64,000 nucleotides of DNA from Cypionkella sp049896245 (GTDB lineage: Bacteria > Pseudomonadota > Alphaproteobacteria > Rhodobacterales > Rhodobacteraceae): assembly GCF_049896245.1 (NCBI RefSeq), contig NZ_JAFCTX010000001.1:62001-126000 (forward strand), in the 5' to 3' direction. Positions 40,101-48,678 of the stretch are shown in pieces. How positions within the stretch are numbered: position 1 is the first letter of the stretch; each line of letters opens with the position of its first letter. The position numbers were made by a program, and so were the translations under genes. The notes beneath the pieces are model-generated. The model searched no databases, had not been told where the DNA came from, and saw only the letters and a program-made list of their open reading frames with translations.

Positions 40101-40459
40101 GCCTCATAATCGCTGCGCAAGGCGGGGGCGTGGGCGCGGATCGAGCCGGGGGGGGCATAGGCGGCGGCGGTGCCGGTCAGGTTTTCCTGATGCGGCTGCT
40201 CCCACGCCTTATGCTTCAACGGGGTCTTGGTCGGCGGATCATTCCAGGTGAAATGCAGCCAGCCGTGCCAATCGGGCGACACCCGGCTTGCCTCGGATTC
40301 GCCGTTGTAGATCACCCAGCGGCGCTTGGTGTCGGCGGTTTGGTAATAGATATTGCCCTGCTCATCCTCGCCGACCTTTTGACCCTTGCGGGCGGTATAG
40401 ATCTGGGTGCCCAAAGTTTGGCTGTTCCACCAGGTCAACATTCGCTTGAGGAAATACAT
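40085..40459 (-). CDS. NADH:ubiquinone oxidoreductase subunit NDUFA12-like, 124 aa
   Basis: Complex I accessory subunit shared by alphaproteobacteria and mitochondria. Family signs: LTWWNSQTLGTQIYTARKGQ, GNIYYQTADTKRRWVIYNGE, WHGWLHFTWNDPPTKTPL and the C-terminal YEAWQP. ATG at 40459 has GGAGG at 5 bases; the longer open frame beyond is not family-like. Its last codons and stop lie in a tandem repeat that continues downstream toward mlaD. Confidence 0.93.
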   Translation of the reverse strand: MYFLKRMLTWWNSQTLGTQIYTARKGQKVGEDEQGNIYYQTADTKRRWVIYNGESEASRVSPDWHGWLHFTWNDPPTKTPLKHKAWEQPHQENLTGTAAAYAPPGSIRAHAPALRSDYEAWQPK

Positions 40460-40777
40460 AGAGGCCTCCGCAGGGGTTTGATCTTGATATGGCCGAAAGG
40501 GGGGGAAAGGTCTAGGGGGCATGGCGGGCACGGCAAGACTTTGGGCGCAGTTTCGCAGCGGTGCCAGAGGTTTGGTTGGGCTGCGTGGATGTCAGGGTGA
40601 GGCCGAACGCCGCTTTCCCAGCGGGGATGGACTTGTGTTTTGCAGGATTGCGCGCACAACATGTAGGGGGGATTGGTAAGCCACTCGTGTTGTTTTTGCC
40701 AGATGACGGCACAAAGACGTTAAAAGCAAAACGGCGAGCCATTGGCCCGCCGCTTAATCTGTTGTGCGTGCAATGGC

Positions 40778-42043
40778 TTAGCTTGCAGTCGCGGGTTCTT
40801 TCTTTTTCGCATCGGTATGCACCAACAGCGGGGCTGCCCCGTTGTTGACGGCTTCCTCGTTGACCACGACTTCCTCGACATCATCCATGCCGGGCAGCTC
40901 GAACATGGTGTTGAGCAGGATGCTTTCCATGATCGAACGCAAACCGCGCGCGCCGGTTTTGCGCTTGATGGCGCGTTTGGCGATGGCGATCAGCGCATCC
41001 GGCGTGAAGGTCAATTTGGTGCCTTCGATGTCGAACAGCCGCTGGTATTGCTTGACCAGAGCGTTCTTCGGCTCGGTCAAAATCGTGATCAGCGCGGCCT
41101 CATCCAGATCGGTCAGGGTGGCGATCACCGGCAGACGACCGACGAATTCCGGGATCAGACCGAATTTCAGCAGATCCTCCGGCTCCAATTCCTGGAACAA
41201 CTCGCCCGCGCCGCGATCTTCCGGGCCCTTCACCGCAGCACCAAAGCCGATGGCCGAGCCTTTGCCGCGTTGTGCGATGATTTTCTCCAGCCCCGAGAAC
41301 GCCCCGCCGCAGATGAACAGGATATTCGTGGTATCGACTTGCAGGAATTCCTGCTGCGGATGCTTGCGCCCGCCCTGCGGCGGCACCGAAGCCACGGTGC
41401 CTTCCATGATCTTCAAAAGCGCCTGCTGCACGCCCTCGCCCGACACATCGCGGGTGATCGAGGGGTTGTCCGACTTGCGGGTGATCTTGTCGACCTCGTC
41501 GATGTAAACGATGCCGCGTTGGGCGCGTTCAACGTTATATTCCGAAGCTTGCAGCAGTTTCAGGATGATGTTTTCGACATCTTCGCCGACATAGCCCGCC
41601 TCGGTCAGGGTCGTCGCATCGGCCATGGTGAACGGCACATCCAAGATGCGGGCCAAAGTTTGCGCCAGCAAAGTCTTGCCGCAACCCGTCGGGCCGATCA
41701 GCAGGATGTTGGATTTCGACAGTTCAATGTCGGTTTTGCTGGCGTGGTTCAGTCGCTTGTAGTGGTTGTGCACCGCGACCGAGAGCACGCGCTTGGCGTG
41801 GACTTGCCCTATGACATAATCGTCCAGAACCTTGCAGATATCACGCGGCGTTGGCACGCCATCGGTGGTTTTCAGCCCCGTGGTCTTGGTTTCCTCGCGG
41901 ATGATGTCCATACACAGCTCGACACATTCATCACAGATGAAAACCGTCGGGCCGGCGATCAGCTTGCGCACCTCATGCTGGCTTTTGCCGCAAAAGGAGC
42001 AGTAGAGCGTGTTCTTGCTGTCGCTGCCGGAATTGTTCGCCAT
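40778..42043 (-). CDS. clpX: ATP-dependent Clp protease ATP-binding subunit ClpX, 421 aa
   Basis: N-terminal zinc-binding domain with CSFCGK and CDECVELC (residues about 15-40); Walker A LIGPTGCGKTLLAQTLA near 115, Walker B IVYIDEVDKITRK near 180, the pore loop region GYVGEDVE, sensor motifs to KRKTGARGLRSIMES near 365. ATG at 42043 has AGAGGACA upstream; the extension read further upstream (MGLGLHFPQT...) is not conserved. ClpX unfolds substrates for ClpP, encoded just upstream with a repeat between. Confidence 0.97.
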   Translation of the reverse strand: MANNSGSDSKNTLYCSFCGKSQHEVRKLIAGPTVFICDECVELCMDIIREETKTTGLKTTDGVPTPRDICKVLDDYVIGQVHAKRVLSVAVHNHYKRLNHASKTDIELSKSNILLIGPTGCGKTLLAQTLARILDVPFTMADATTLTEAGYVGEDVENIILKLLQASEYNVERAQRGIVYIDEVDKITRKSDNPSITRDVSGEGVQQALLKIMEGTVASVPPQGGRKHPQQEFLQVDTTNILFICGGAFSGLEKIIAQRGKGSAIGFGAAVKGPEDRGAGELFQELEPEDLLKFGLIPEFVGRLPVIATLTDLDEAALITILTEPKNALVKQYQRLFDIEGTKLTFTPDALIAIAKRAIKRKTGARGLRSIMESILLNTMFELPGMDDVEEVVVNEEAVNNGAAPLLVHTDAKKKEPATAS

Positions 42044-42114
42044 GAGTGTCCTCTGCCCTGCGCCCGTAGGGAGCGTTTGAGGGAAGTGTAAGCCAAGGCC
42101 CAAACCTCCACAAT

Positions 42115-42191
42115 CCGAAAGTGCCCCCGCCCTGCGTGGGCGGGCCGAAAGTGCCCCCGCCCAACTGGGGCAGGCCGAAAGTGCCCCCGGT
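42115..42191. repeat. 30-bp direct repeat between clpP and clpX
   Basis: Three starts of CCGAAAGTGCCCCCG at 42115, 42146 and 42175, with period near 30 and variable second halves (CCCTGCGTGGGCGGG; CCCAACTGGGGCAGG). The second halves can each fold back on the GCCCC run, giving small hairpins. It fills most of the 168-base gap between the clpP stop and clpX start. Confidence 0.8.
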
Positions 42192-42211
42192 GTCAGCCGC
42201 GGGCACCGGGG

Positions 42212-42841
42212 TTATTTCACTTCGTCAGCCTTGCCACGGCTTTCGAGAATCTCGTCGATCAGGCCCCAAGCCTTGGCATCTTCGGCGGACATGAAATTAT
42301 CCCGCTCCAGCGCCGCTTCGACCGTCTCATAATCGTTGCCGGTGTGCTTGACATAGATCTCATTCAGGCGGCGCTTCAGCTTTTCGGTTTCGCGCGCGTG
42401 GATCATGATGTCTGTCGCTTGGCCTTGATAGCCGCCCGAGGGCTGGTGCACCATGACGCGGCTGTTCGGCAGGCTGAAGCGCATGCCCTTTTCGCCCGCT
42501 TGCAGCAGCAGCGAACCCATCGAGGCGGCTTGGCCGATCACCAAGGTCGAGACCTTGGGGCGGATGTATTGCATGGTGTCATAGATTGACAGACCAGAGG
42601 TCACAACGCCACCGGGGCTGTTGATATACATCGAGATTTCCTTTGACGGATTTTCCGCCTCAAGGAACAAAAGCTGGGCGCAGATCAGGCTGGACATGCC
42701 GTCATGCACCGGGCCTGACAAAAAAATGATGCGCTCTTTCAGCATACGGCTGAAAATATCGTAGGCGCGTTCGCCGCGGCTGGTCTGTTCGACCACCATC
42801 GGCACAAGGGTATTCATGTAGTGGTCAACTGGATCGCGCAT
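42212..42841 (-). CDS. clpP: ATP-dependent Clp protease proteolytic subunit ClpP, 209 aa
   Basis: Serine protease with the complete triad: Ser in IGQAASMGSLLLQAG (about residue 104), His in SRVMVHQPSGGYQGQATD (about 129), and Asp in the ETVEAALERDNFMSAEDAK segment. LKERIIFLSGPVHDGMSS opens the fold, and PSKEISMYINSPGGVVTSG marks the substrate groove. Standard length. Pairs with ClpX downstream on the same strand; with Aat nearby it connects to N-end-rule turnover. Confidence 0.97.
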   Translation of the reverse strand: MRDPVDHYMNTLVPMVVEQTSRGERAYDIFSRMLKERIIFLSGPVHDGMSSLICAQLLFLEAENPSKEISMYINSPGGVVTSGLSIYDTMQYIRPKVSTLVIGQAASMGSLLLQAGEKGMRFSLPNSRVMVHQPSGGYQGQATDIMIHARETEKLKRRLNEIYVKHTGNDYETVEAALERDNFMSAEDAKAWGLIDEILESRGKADEVK

Positions 42842-43206
42842 GGAAACCTGCCTGTTTAGGTCCGTGGAACTGTTTTAACGCCGTATGCTTTCGAGAGTCT
42901 TAGTGGCGCGCGCCGGGGGGTGCAAGGGCGGGCGGGCGCATTGCTGCAATCGGCGATGGGTTGCGTTGCGGTTTAGCTCGGATGTGCTGAAAATTTGGTT
43001 AATACGAAAATTTCAACTTGTCAGAGATAGGACGCGGCGGCGGCGTTTCAACGGGGGGTGCCCGCGCATGGTGGCCCTGCTGTGCGGGCCGAGCGCATAC
43101 AAATTCTGCGCAGACATTTGGCCGCTCCTTGGCCCTTTCAGGCCGCGTCGCTGTGGTGGGCGATCAAGGCAAGCGACGAGGCCTGACAGGGCCAAGGAGC
43201 GGTGGG
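42842..43206. other. Intergenic region upstream of clpP holding a long inverted repeat
   Basis: No supportable gene: the short ORFs here have no ribosome sites. Promoters for clpP must lie in the left part. The right part is the long inverted repeat at 43122-43202, which ends four bases from the stop codon of the sensor kinase. Confidence 0.5.
43122..43202. repeat. Long imperfect inverted repeat (arms ~32 bp)
   Basis: Left arm 43122-43153 starts CCGCTCCTTGGCCCT; right arm 43171-43202 ends AGGGCCAAGGAGCGG. The arms pair over 32 bases with three mismatches around an 18-base loop. No T-run follows on either side. It sits between the 3' end of the kinase gene and clpP. It may be a transcription end, a palindromic mobile unit, or a structured RNA. 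Confidence 0.85.
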
Positions 43207-44547
43207 TCAGCGTGCCACGCTGATTTCTGCCCGCAAGCCCCCCAGCCGTTCGCTATCGCCCAAACGCAAAGCACCGCCATGGCTGCGGGCGATGTCCGAA
43301 GCAATCGACAGGCCCAATCCCACTCCGCCGCCCTTGTTGGGGTTGCGCGCGGGGTCTAACCGTTTGAACGGCTCTAGCGCCTCATCGCGGCGGTCCTTGG
43401 CGATGCCTGGGCCGTCATCCTCGACAATGAAGCGCAAGACCCGGTCGCTGACTTGCAGGCTGACCTCGACATGTTTGGCATGGCGCACCGCATTGCCGAT
43501 CAGATTCTCCAGCGCCCGGGTGATGGCCTGCGGGCGTAGTTTAGCGACATCCAGCGCATCGCCTGTGTCAAATTTGGCGGGGCCCAGCGTCACTGGCTGA
43601 CCCATGCGGCGCGCGTTATCCGCCACATGTTGCAGCAAAGCGGTGGGGTTGACAGGCTCGGCCTCCTCCATCGCGTCGCCGCGCGCGAAGGACAGGAATT
43701 CATCGACCAAGCGCTCCATATCCGCGACATCCTGTTGCAGCGCGCGGGTGTCGTCGTCTTCGGGCAGGAAAGACAGGCCGAGTTTCAGCCGGGTCAGCGG
43801 CGTGCGCAGATCATGGCTGACGCCGGACAGCATCTGGGTGCGGCTTTCGATCTGGCGCTCAATCCGGGCGCGCATGTTCAGAAAGGCATTGCCAGCGGCG
43901 CGCACCTCGGTGGCACCGCGCGGGGAATAGGGCACGGTCTGGCCCTTGCCGAAGGCGTCCGAGGCGCGGGCAAGTCTTGTGATCGGGCTGAGTTGGTTGC
44001 GCAGAAATATATAGGCGATGAAGGTCATCAGCGCCGAGGTGAACACCATCCAGACCAGCAGCTGATGCGGGTTGCTGGCCGAGATGCGCGAGCGTTTTAT
44101 CTCAAACCGGATCGGACCTTTGTTGGTATCCAGATAGACCTGCACCACCAAGGGATTGGTGGTGAGATCGACCGCGCGCACGCCAGACAGCCGCTCATAC
44201 AGCGTCAGGGCGACGGCGCGACCGGCATAGTCGAACCATCCGCGGCTGTCCGTCTTGGGGATTTCAGCCGGGCTCAGCGGGAATTTCAGGCCAAGATCAA
44301 GGCCGCGGGCAAGATCGAGCGCAACGTCCTGGGCCTGCGCCAGATCGGCCACAGCATCGACACGAGCGCGGATATAATGGATCTCAATACTGACGCCGCC
44401 GGTCATCTGCCGGGTGACACCGTCAAAATGCCGCTGAATGAAGGCGATCGAGACGATCAGCTGCACCACCACCACCGGCAGCACCAGAATAAGCGCTGCA
44501 CGCCCAAACAGGCTGCGGGGCAGAAAGGGCTTGAGACGGCGCTGCAT
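43207..44547 (-). CDS. EnvZ-like sensor histidine kinase, 446 aa
   Basis: Two membrane helices (ALILVLPVVVVQLIVSIAFI and LLVWMVFTSALMTFIAYIFL) frame a periplasmic domain of about 140 residues; then a HAMP region, the phospho-accepting His in MLSGVSHDLRTPLTRLKLGL, N box ENLIGNAVRHA, and G boxes VEDDGPGI and GGVGLGLSI. ATG at 44547 chosen because the protein then starts just before the first helix; the ribosome site is weak. No OmpR-like regulator gene adjoins it, although EnvZ-type kinases normally sit with one. Confidence 0.9.
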   Translation of the reverse strand: MQRRLKPFLPRSLFGRAALILVLPVVVVQLIVSIAFIQRHFDGVTRQMTGGVSIEIHYIRARVDAVADLAQAQDVALDLARGLDLGLKFPLSPAEIPKTDSRGWFDYAGRAVALTLYERLSGVRAVDLTTNPLVVQVYLDTNKGPIRFEIKRSRISASNPHQLLVWMVFTSALMTFIAYIFLRNQLSPITRLARASDAFGKGQTVPYSPRGATEVRAAGNAFLNMRARIERQIESRTQMLSGVSHDLRTPLTRLKLGLSFLPEDDDTRALQQDVADMERLVDEFLSFARGDAMEEAEPVNPTALLQHVADNARRMGQPVTLGPAKFDTGDALDVAKLRPQAITRALENLIGNAVRHAKHVEVSLQVSDRVLRFIVEDDGPGIAKDRRDEALEPFKRLDPARNPNKGGGVGLGLSIASDIARSHGGALRLGDSERLGGLRAEISVAR

Positions 44548-44590
44548 AGCAGCAAGATTAGCGGGGATGCGGCAAGATGGGAAGGCCGGG

Positions 44591-45460
44591 ATGCAAGTAG
44601 CCGAGGGCGTGTGGCGGATCAGGGCGGCAAACCCAAGCCCGATGACCGGGACTGGCACCAACTCTTACGTGCTGCACGGGCCCGAGGGCGCGGTGGTGAT
44701 CGACCCCGGCCCCGCCCTGCCCGACCATCTGGCGGCGGTGCTTGCAGCAGTGGGCGATGTACCGCTGCGGGCTGTTCTGCTGACGCATCCGCATCTGGAT
44801 CATTCCGCGCTGGTGCCGGAGTTGAAGACGGTGACTGGGGCGCAGGTCTACGGCTTTGGCGACGCTGTGGCGGGGCGCTCTGCGGTGATGCAACGGTTGG
44901 CGGCGGCGGGGTTGCAGGGCGGCGGCGAGGGCGTCGATGCAGGCTTTGTGCCGGATGTGCGGGTGGCGGATGGCGCGATGCTGACACTGGCAGGCTTGCA
45001 GATTGAGGCACTGCATACCCCCGGCCATATGGGCAGCCATCTGTGCTTTGCGCTGGGGCAGGATCTGTTCAGCGGCGACCATGTGATGGGCTGGGCCAGC
45101 ACGCTGATCTCGCCGCCCGATGGTGATATGAGCGCCTATATGGCGTCGCTGCAGCTGTTGGCTGCACGGCAATGGCGGCGCTTCTGGCCGGGGCATGGCG
45201 AGACAATCACCGATCCGGCCACCCGTCTGGCCGCGCTTGCCGCCCACCGCCGCGCCCGCGAAACCGCGATCCGTACGGCGCTACAGGCAGGCCCCGCTCG
45301 CCCCACCGATCTCGCCGTACAGCTATATACCGACACCCCGCCCGCCCTGCTGCCCGCCGCCGCTCGCAACATTCTTGCGCATCTCATTGATCTGCATGAC
45401 AGAAATATCGTGACCTCCACAGGTCCGCTTAGCCCTGACGCCCAATTCAAAATCATCTGA
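44591..45460 (+). CDS. Metallo-beta-lactamase-fold hydrolase (LACTB2-like), 289 aa
   Basis: Opening GTGTNSYVLHGPEGAVVIDP, metal motif LLTHPHLDHSALVPEL (HxHxDH, near residue 62), then LHTPGHMGSHLCFALGQDLF, GDHVMGWASTLISPPDGDM and FWPGHGETI, and a C-terminal winged-helix-like domain. This is the LACTB2/RNase-like subgroup; the substrate may be RNA or a thioester. ATG at 44591 has GGAAGG upstream. It is divergent from the EnvZ-like gene. Confidence 0.88.
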   Translation: MQVAEGVWRIRAANPSPMTGTGTNSYVLHGPEGAVVIDPGPALPDHLAAVLAAVGDVPLRAVLLTHPHLDHSALVPELKTVTGAQVYGFGDAVAGRSAVMQRLAAAGLQGGGEGVDAGFVPDVRVADGAMLTLAGLQIEALHTPGHMGSHLCFALGQDLFSGDHVMGWASTLISPPDGDMSAYMASLQLLAARQWRRFWPGHGETITDPATRLAALAAHRRARETAIRTALQAGPARPTDLAVQLYTDTPPALLPAAARNILAHLIDLHDRNIVTSTGPLSPDAQFKII

Positions 45461-45489
45461 GCCGCAATGCATTTTTATGCGTCCCCCCC

Positions 45490-45518
45490 TTTACGCCCCC
45501 AAACACCCTTGCTATAGA
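45490..45518 (+). promoter_or_regulatory. Promoter of tRNA-Asn
   Basis: TTTACG (45490-45495), a 17-base spacer, and TATAGA (45513-45518), ten bases before the mature tRNA start: close to the sigma-70 consensus. Confidence 0.65.
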
Positions 45519-45528
45519 CCCCTTGTGT

Positions 45529-45603
45529 TCCGGCGTAGCTCAGCGGTAGAGCAGTTGACTGTTAATCAATTGGTCGTAGGTTCGATCCCTACCGCCGGAG
45601 CCA
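45529..45603 (+). tRNA. tRNA-Asn (anticodon GTT)
   Basis: Acceptor stem TCCGGCG pairs with CGCCGGA; D-arm AGCTCAGCGGTAGAGC; anticodon arm TTGAC-TGTTAAT-CAA gives GTT; T-arm GTAGGTTCGATCCCTAC; discriminator G then encoded CCA. Reads AAC/AAU codons. A housekeeping promoter lies before it and a strong terminator after. Confidence 0.97.
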
Positions 45604-45611
45604 ATAAAATC

Positions 45612-45650
45612 AAGGGGTTAGCTAGAAATAGCTGACCCCTTATTTTTTTT
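45612..45650 (+). terminator. Rho-independent terminator after tRNA-Asn
   Basis: Stem AAGGGGTTAGCTA with TAGCTGACCCCTT (one G-T pair) around a GAAA tetraloop, then ATTTTTTTT. Very strong. Confidence 0.92.
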
Positions 45651-45737
45651 GTGTCCGCACGGCGTACGCATATTACAAGCTAAAGCGCCAGTTTCGCACG
45701 GCTTTGTGAGTGAGGCAGGCCGGTTTGCGGGACCGGG

Positions 45738-45751
45738 CTGATCTGGGTCAA
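45738..45751. promoter_or_regulatory. FnrL-like box upstream of cbpA
   Basis: CTGATCTGGGTCAA matches TTGAT-N4-ATCAA at eight of ten positions and ends 54 bases before the cbpA ATG. Confidence 0.35.
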
Positions 45752-45805
45752 GGTGCATCGCTGGAACTGTTGTAGGCTCAGGCAAAATTCCGTTTCGGGG
45801 ACCAG

Positions 45806-46756
45806 ATGAGCGACGATCCGTATGCAGCCCTTGGTTTGAGCAAATCCGCCACGGCGGCGGAGATCAAGAAGGCTTACCGCAAGCTGGTGCGCAGCGCGCA
45901 TCCTGATCTGCATCCCGATGATGCCGGGGCCGAGGCGCGGTTCAAGGTGATCACTGCAGCGCATGATCTGCTGAAAGACCCGGCACTGCGCGCCCGGTTT
46001 GATGCGGGCGAGATTGACGCAACCGGGGCGGAACGCCCACCTCGGACCTATTACCGCGATCATGCCGATGCGGGCGGTCAAGGGTTTGCTCAGGGCTTTG
46101 GCCAAAGGTCGGGGCCAACTTCGAGGTTTGGCGATTTCGGCGATCCCTCTGATATTTTCGCGCATATCCTGCGGCAACGCGCGCGGGGTGGCGATGGCAG
46201 CTACGCGCAACCCGGCCCCGATCTGCGCTACACGCTGGAGGTGGCGTTCCTGGATGCGGTGCTGGGCAGCAAGACCCGGATCACCCTGCCCGAAGGCGGC
46301 AATCTTGAGGTGCAAATCCCCAAAGGTATGCAAGACGGCCAAAGCCTGCGGCTGCGTGGGCGCGGCGGCGCGGGCTATGACGGCGGCCCTGCGGGAGACC
46401 CGCTGGTCACGGTGCAGATCCGCGCGCATCCGGTGTTCCGGCGCGAGGGCGATGACATTCTGATCACACTGCCGATCACCATAGATGAGGCCGTTCTGGG
46501 CGGCAAAGTGACCGCGCCGACCATCGACGGGCCGGTCAGTGTGAACATTCCCAAAGGGGCGAACAGCGGGCGTATCTTGCGCCTGCGCGGGCGCGGTGTT
46601 GCGCGCGCGCGCGGTCCTGCGGGCGATGCGCTGATCGAATTGCGCATCGTGACGCCACCCGGCAGTGACGCAGCCCTTTGCGATTTTCTGGCTGAATGGC
46701 GCAAAAGCCATGCCGATGATCCGCGCAAGGCGATGATGCAGGAGGCCGCAGAATGA
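45806..46756 (+). CDS. cbpA: DnaJ-type chaperone CbpA, 316 aa
   Basis: J domain at residues 3-70 (DPYAALGLSKSATAAEIKKA, the HPD in RSAHPDLHPD), a Gly/Phe-rich linker (GGQGFAQGFGQRSGP), then two beta-rich substrate-binding domains (IPKGMQDGQSLRLRGRGGAG; IPKGANSGRILRLRGRG). No zinc-finger domain, which separates CbpA from DnaJ. It helps DnaK in protein folding and, in E. coli, binds curved DNA. GGGGA precedes the ATG. The stop overlaps the cbpM start (ATGA). Confidence 0.92.
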   Translation: MSDDPYAALGLSKSATAAEIKKAYRKLVRSAHPDLHPDDAGAEARFKVITAAHDLLKDPALRARFDAGEIDATGAERPPRTYYRDHADAGGQGFAQGFGQRSGPTSRFGDFGDPSDIFAHILRQRARGGDGSYAQPGPDLRYTLEVAFLDAVLGSKTRITLPEGGNLEVQIPKGMQDGQSLRLRGRGGAGYDGGPAGDPLVTVQIRAHPVFRREGDDILITLPITIDEAVLGGKVTAPTIDGPVSVNIPKGANSGRILRLRGRGVARARGPAGDALIELRIVTPPGSDAALCDFLAEWRKSHADDPRKAMMQEAAE

Positions 46757-47109
46757 TCGAATATTTCAGCGAAACGCACTATTTCAACGAAACGCAGACC
46801 CTCGCCGCTGTGCCAGGCCTGTCACATTCCCAACTTGGCGTGTTTCTGGCCGAGGGGCTTATCACCGCTCACCCCTCGCCCGAAGGCGCAATGTTTCGCG
46901 CCGTCGATGTGGCGCGTCTTGCACTGCTGTGTGATCTTGCCGAGCATTTCGATCTGGAGGGCGATGCCTTGGCTGTGGTGATCGGGTTGATTGACCAGTT
47001 GCACAGCACCCGCCAACACCTGCGCGCCATGGCGCAGGCGCTGGAGGTCGAGCCGCAAGATCTGCGCGCGCGTATCGGCGCGCGCTTTATCGGGTTGCTT
47101 GCAGTTTGA
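46753..47109 (+). CDS. cbpM: CbpM-like chaperone modulator, 118 aa
   Basis: A small MerR-like fold: FNETQTLAAVPGLSHSQLGV, FLAEGLITAHPSPEGAMFRA, VARLALLCDLAEHFDLEGDA, then a helix with LIDQLHSTRQHLRAM. CbpM binds the J domain of CbpA and blocks its contact with DnaK. Position directly after cbpA with an ATGA overlap is the expected arrangement. Confidence 0.86.
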   Translation: MIEYFSETHYFNETQTLAAVPGLSHSQLGVFLAEGLITAHPSPEGAMFRAVDVARLALLCDLAEHFDLEGDALAVVIGLIDQLHSTRQHLRAMAQALEVEPQDLRARIGARFIGLLAV

Positions 47110-47121
47110 GGCGCGGCACCG

Positions 47122-47361
47122 CTACCGCCTGCGCACCGAATTGCCGCCAGCGAGGATGCCGTCGATCAACTTGGCGACGGCGGCATGCAATTCAGTGACG
47201 CCATTTTCGCCTTTTGGCGCATGATGATGTGCCGCCGCTGCGTCTTTCAGGATGCCGATGATCTCGGCTTCCGGCAGGATATTGCGGTCGTTCAGCGCCA
47301 GCAGCAGGGATTCACAAATCGCAAGCGCGGCGGTGCCGGAAACATCGTTCGGTTGGGCCAT
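47122..47361 (-). CDS. Hypothetical soluble protein, 79 aa
   Basis: Helical small protein with AALAICESLLLALNDRNILP, EAEIIGILKDAAAAHHHAP and VTELHAAVAKLIDGILAGG. ATG at 47361 has GGAAAG upstream. It converges on cbpM with 12 bases between stops. It looks like a conserved small protein of this bacterial family, but I know no function. Confidence 0.65.
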   Translation of the reverse strand: MAQPNDVSGTAALAICESLLLALNDRNILPEAEIIGILKDAAAAHHHAPKGENGVTELHAAVAKLIDGILAGGNSVRRR

Positions 47362-47640
47362 CTGAGATTATCTTTCCATTAAGGTCGCTGACCCGGACAA
47401 GGACGCCAAGGCTGCGGACACTTCATCCAGTCTGACAGAGTTAATGCGTGACGGACTGATCAACATCAGCTTGCCCTACGCTTCGCTGATCAAAATGGCG
47501 TCAACGGGCAGACAATTTGACGGGCGCGTGTTGACCAGTGCGTGGCCTGCGCCGATGTCGACACAGCCTGTCTGGGCCATGACGCTGTCTGGGCCATAAG
47601 GGCTCCGCTTGCGCGCAGGCTGCAGCCCGTCTGGCGCGGC

Positions 47641-48678
47641 TCAATTCGTAATGATCACTTTCAGCGCCTTGGTCTTGGCGGCATTGCCGAAGGTGGCATA
47701 GGCCTCAAGGATATCGGCGAGTTTGAAATGGTGGGTGATCAGCAAGGTCGGGTCGATCTTTTTGGCGGCCACCGTCTTGAACAGCATCGGGATCGTCGCG
47801 GTATCGACCAGCCGGGTGGTCACGGCGATGTTGCGGTCCCACAGGCTCTCCAGATGCAGATCGACCTTTTTGCCATGCACGCCGATGTTTGCGATGATGC
47901 CACCGGGGGCGATCAGCTGCTGACACAGCTCGAACGTGGCGGGGATACCCACCGCCTCAATCACCGTATCCGCACCGCGCGCTTCGGTCAGCGCCATCAC
48001 CGCCGCCACCGCCTTGCCATCCGCGCTGTTGATGGTGGCAGTCGCGCCAAACTTTTTGGCAACCTCCAAGCGGTTGTCGTCCAAGTCAATCATGATGATC
48101 TGGCCGGGCGAATAGAATTGCGCGGTCAGCAAAGCGGCCAGCCCGATCGGCCCCGCGCCCACAATCGCCACTGCAGAGCCGGGGGCGATCTTGCCATTCA
48201 GCACGCCACATTCAAAACCGGTGGGCAGGATGTCACTGAGCATCACCAGCGCTTCCTCATCAGCGCCTTTGGGAATGTGATAGAGGCTGAGGTCAGCATG
48301 CGGCGTGCGGACGAATTCCGCCTGCGTGCCGTCGATCTTGTTGCCCAATATCCAACCGCCTGTGGTGCAATGCGAATACATCTGGCGACGGCAATAATCA
48401 CACTTCCCACAAGCGCTGACACAAGAGATCAGCACAGGGTCGCCCTTCTTGAACGACGTGACGGCAGGCCCGACTTGCTCGATGACGCCAACGCCTTCAT
48501 GGCCCAGAATCCGCCCCGGCGCGCAACTGGGCACATCACCCTTGATGATATGCAGATCCGTGCCGCAGATCGTGGTCTTCGTTACCCGCACGATGGCATC
48601 GGTGGGGTCGATGATTTCGGGCTTGGGGCGGTCTTGCAGCGCCATCTTGCCTTTCTCGGTATAGACCAAAGCTTTCAT
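47641..48678 (-). CDS. Zinc-dependent alcohol dehydrogenase, 345 aa
   Basis: MDR-family enzyme: catalytic zinc ligands in TTICGTDLHIIKG and ILGHEGVGVIEQVG, structural zinc cysteines in SACGKCDYCRRQMYSHC, NAD site AVAIVGAGPIGLAALLTAQF. All are intact. The ATG overlaps the stop of arcC (ATGA), making it the last gene of the arginine deiminase operon. A role there could be regeneration of NAD+ during anaerobic arginine fermentation; that is inference. Confidence 0.92.
   Translation of the reverse strand: MKALVYTEKGKMALQDRPKPEIIDPTDAIVRVTKTTICGTDLHIIKGDVPSCAPGRILGHEGVGVIEQVGPAVTSFKKGDPVLISCVSACGKCDYCRRQMYSHCTTGGWILGNKIDGTQAEFVRTPHADLSLYHIPKGADEEALVMLSDILPTGFECGVLNGKIAPGSAVAIVGAGPIGLAALLTAQFYSPGQIIMIDLDDNRLEVAKKFGATATINSADGKAVAAVMALTEARGADTVIEAVGIPATFELCQQLIAPGGIIANIGVHGKKVDLHLESLWDRNIAVTTRLVDTATIPMLFKTVAAKKIDPTLLITHHFKLADILEAYATFGNAAKTKALKVIITN

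Noticed and set aside
40742..42091. 449-aa plus-strand ORF opposite clpX
   Set aside because: Antisense shadow of clpX.
43013..43195. 60-aa minus-strand ORF next to the kinase
   Set aside because: Lies mostly in the long inverted repeat, with no ribosome site.
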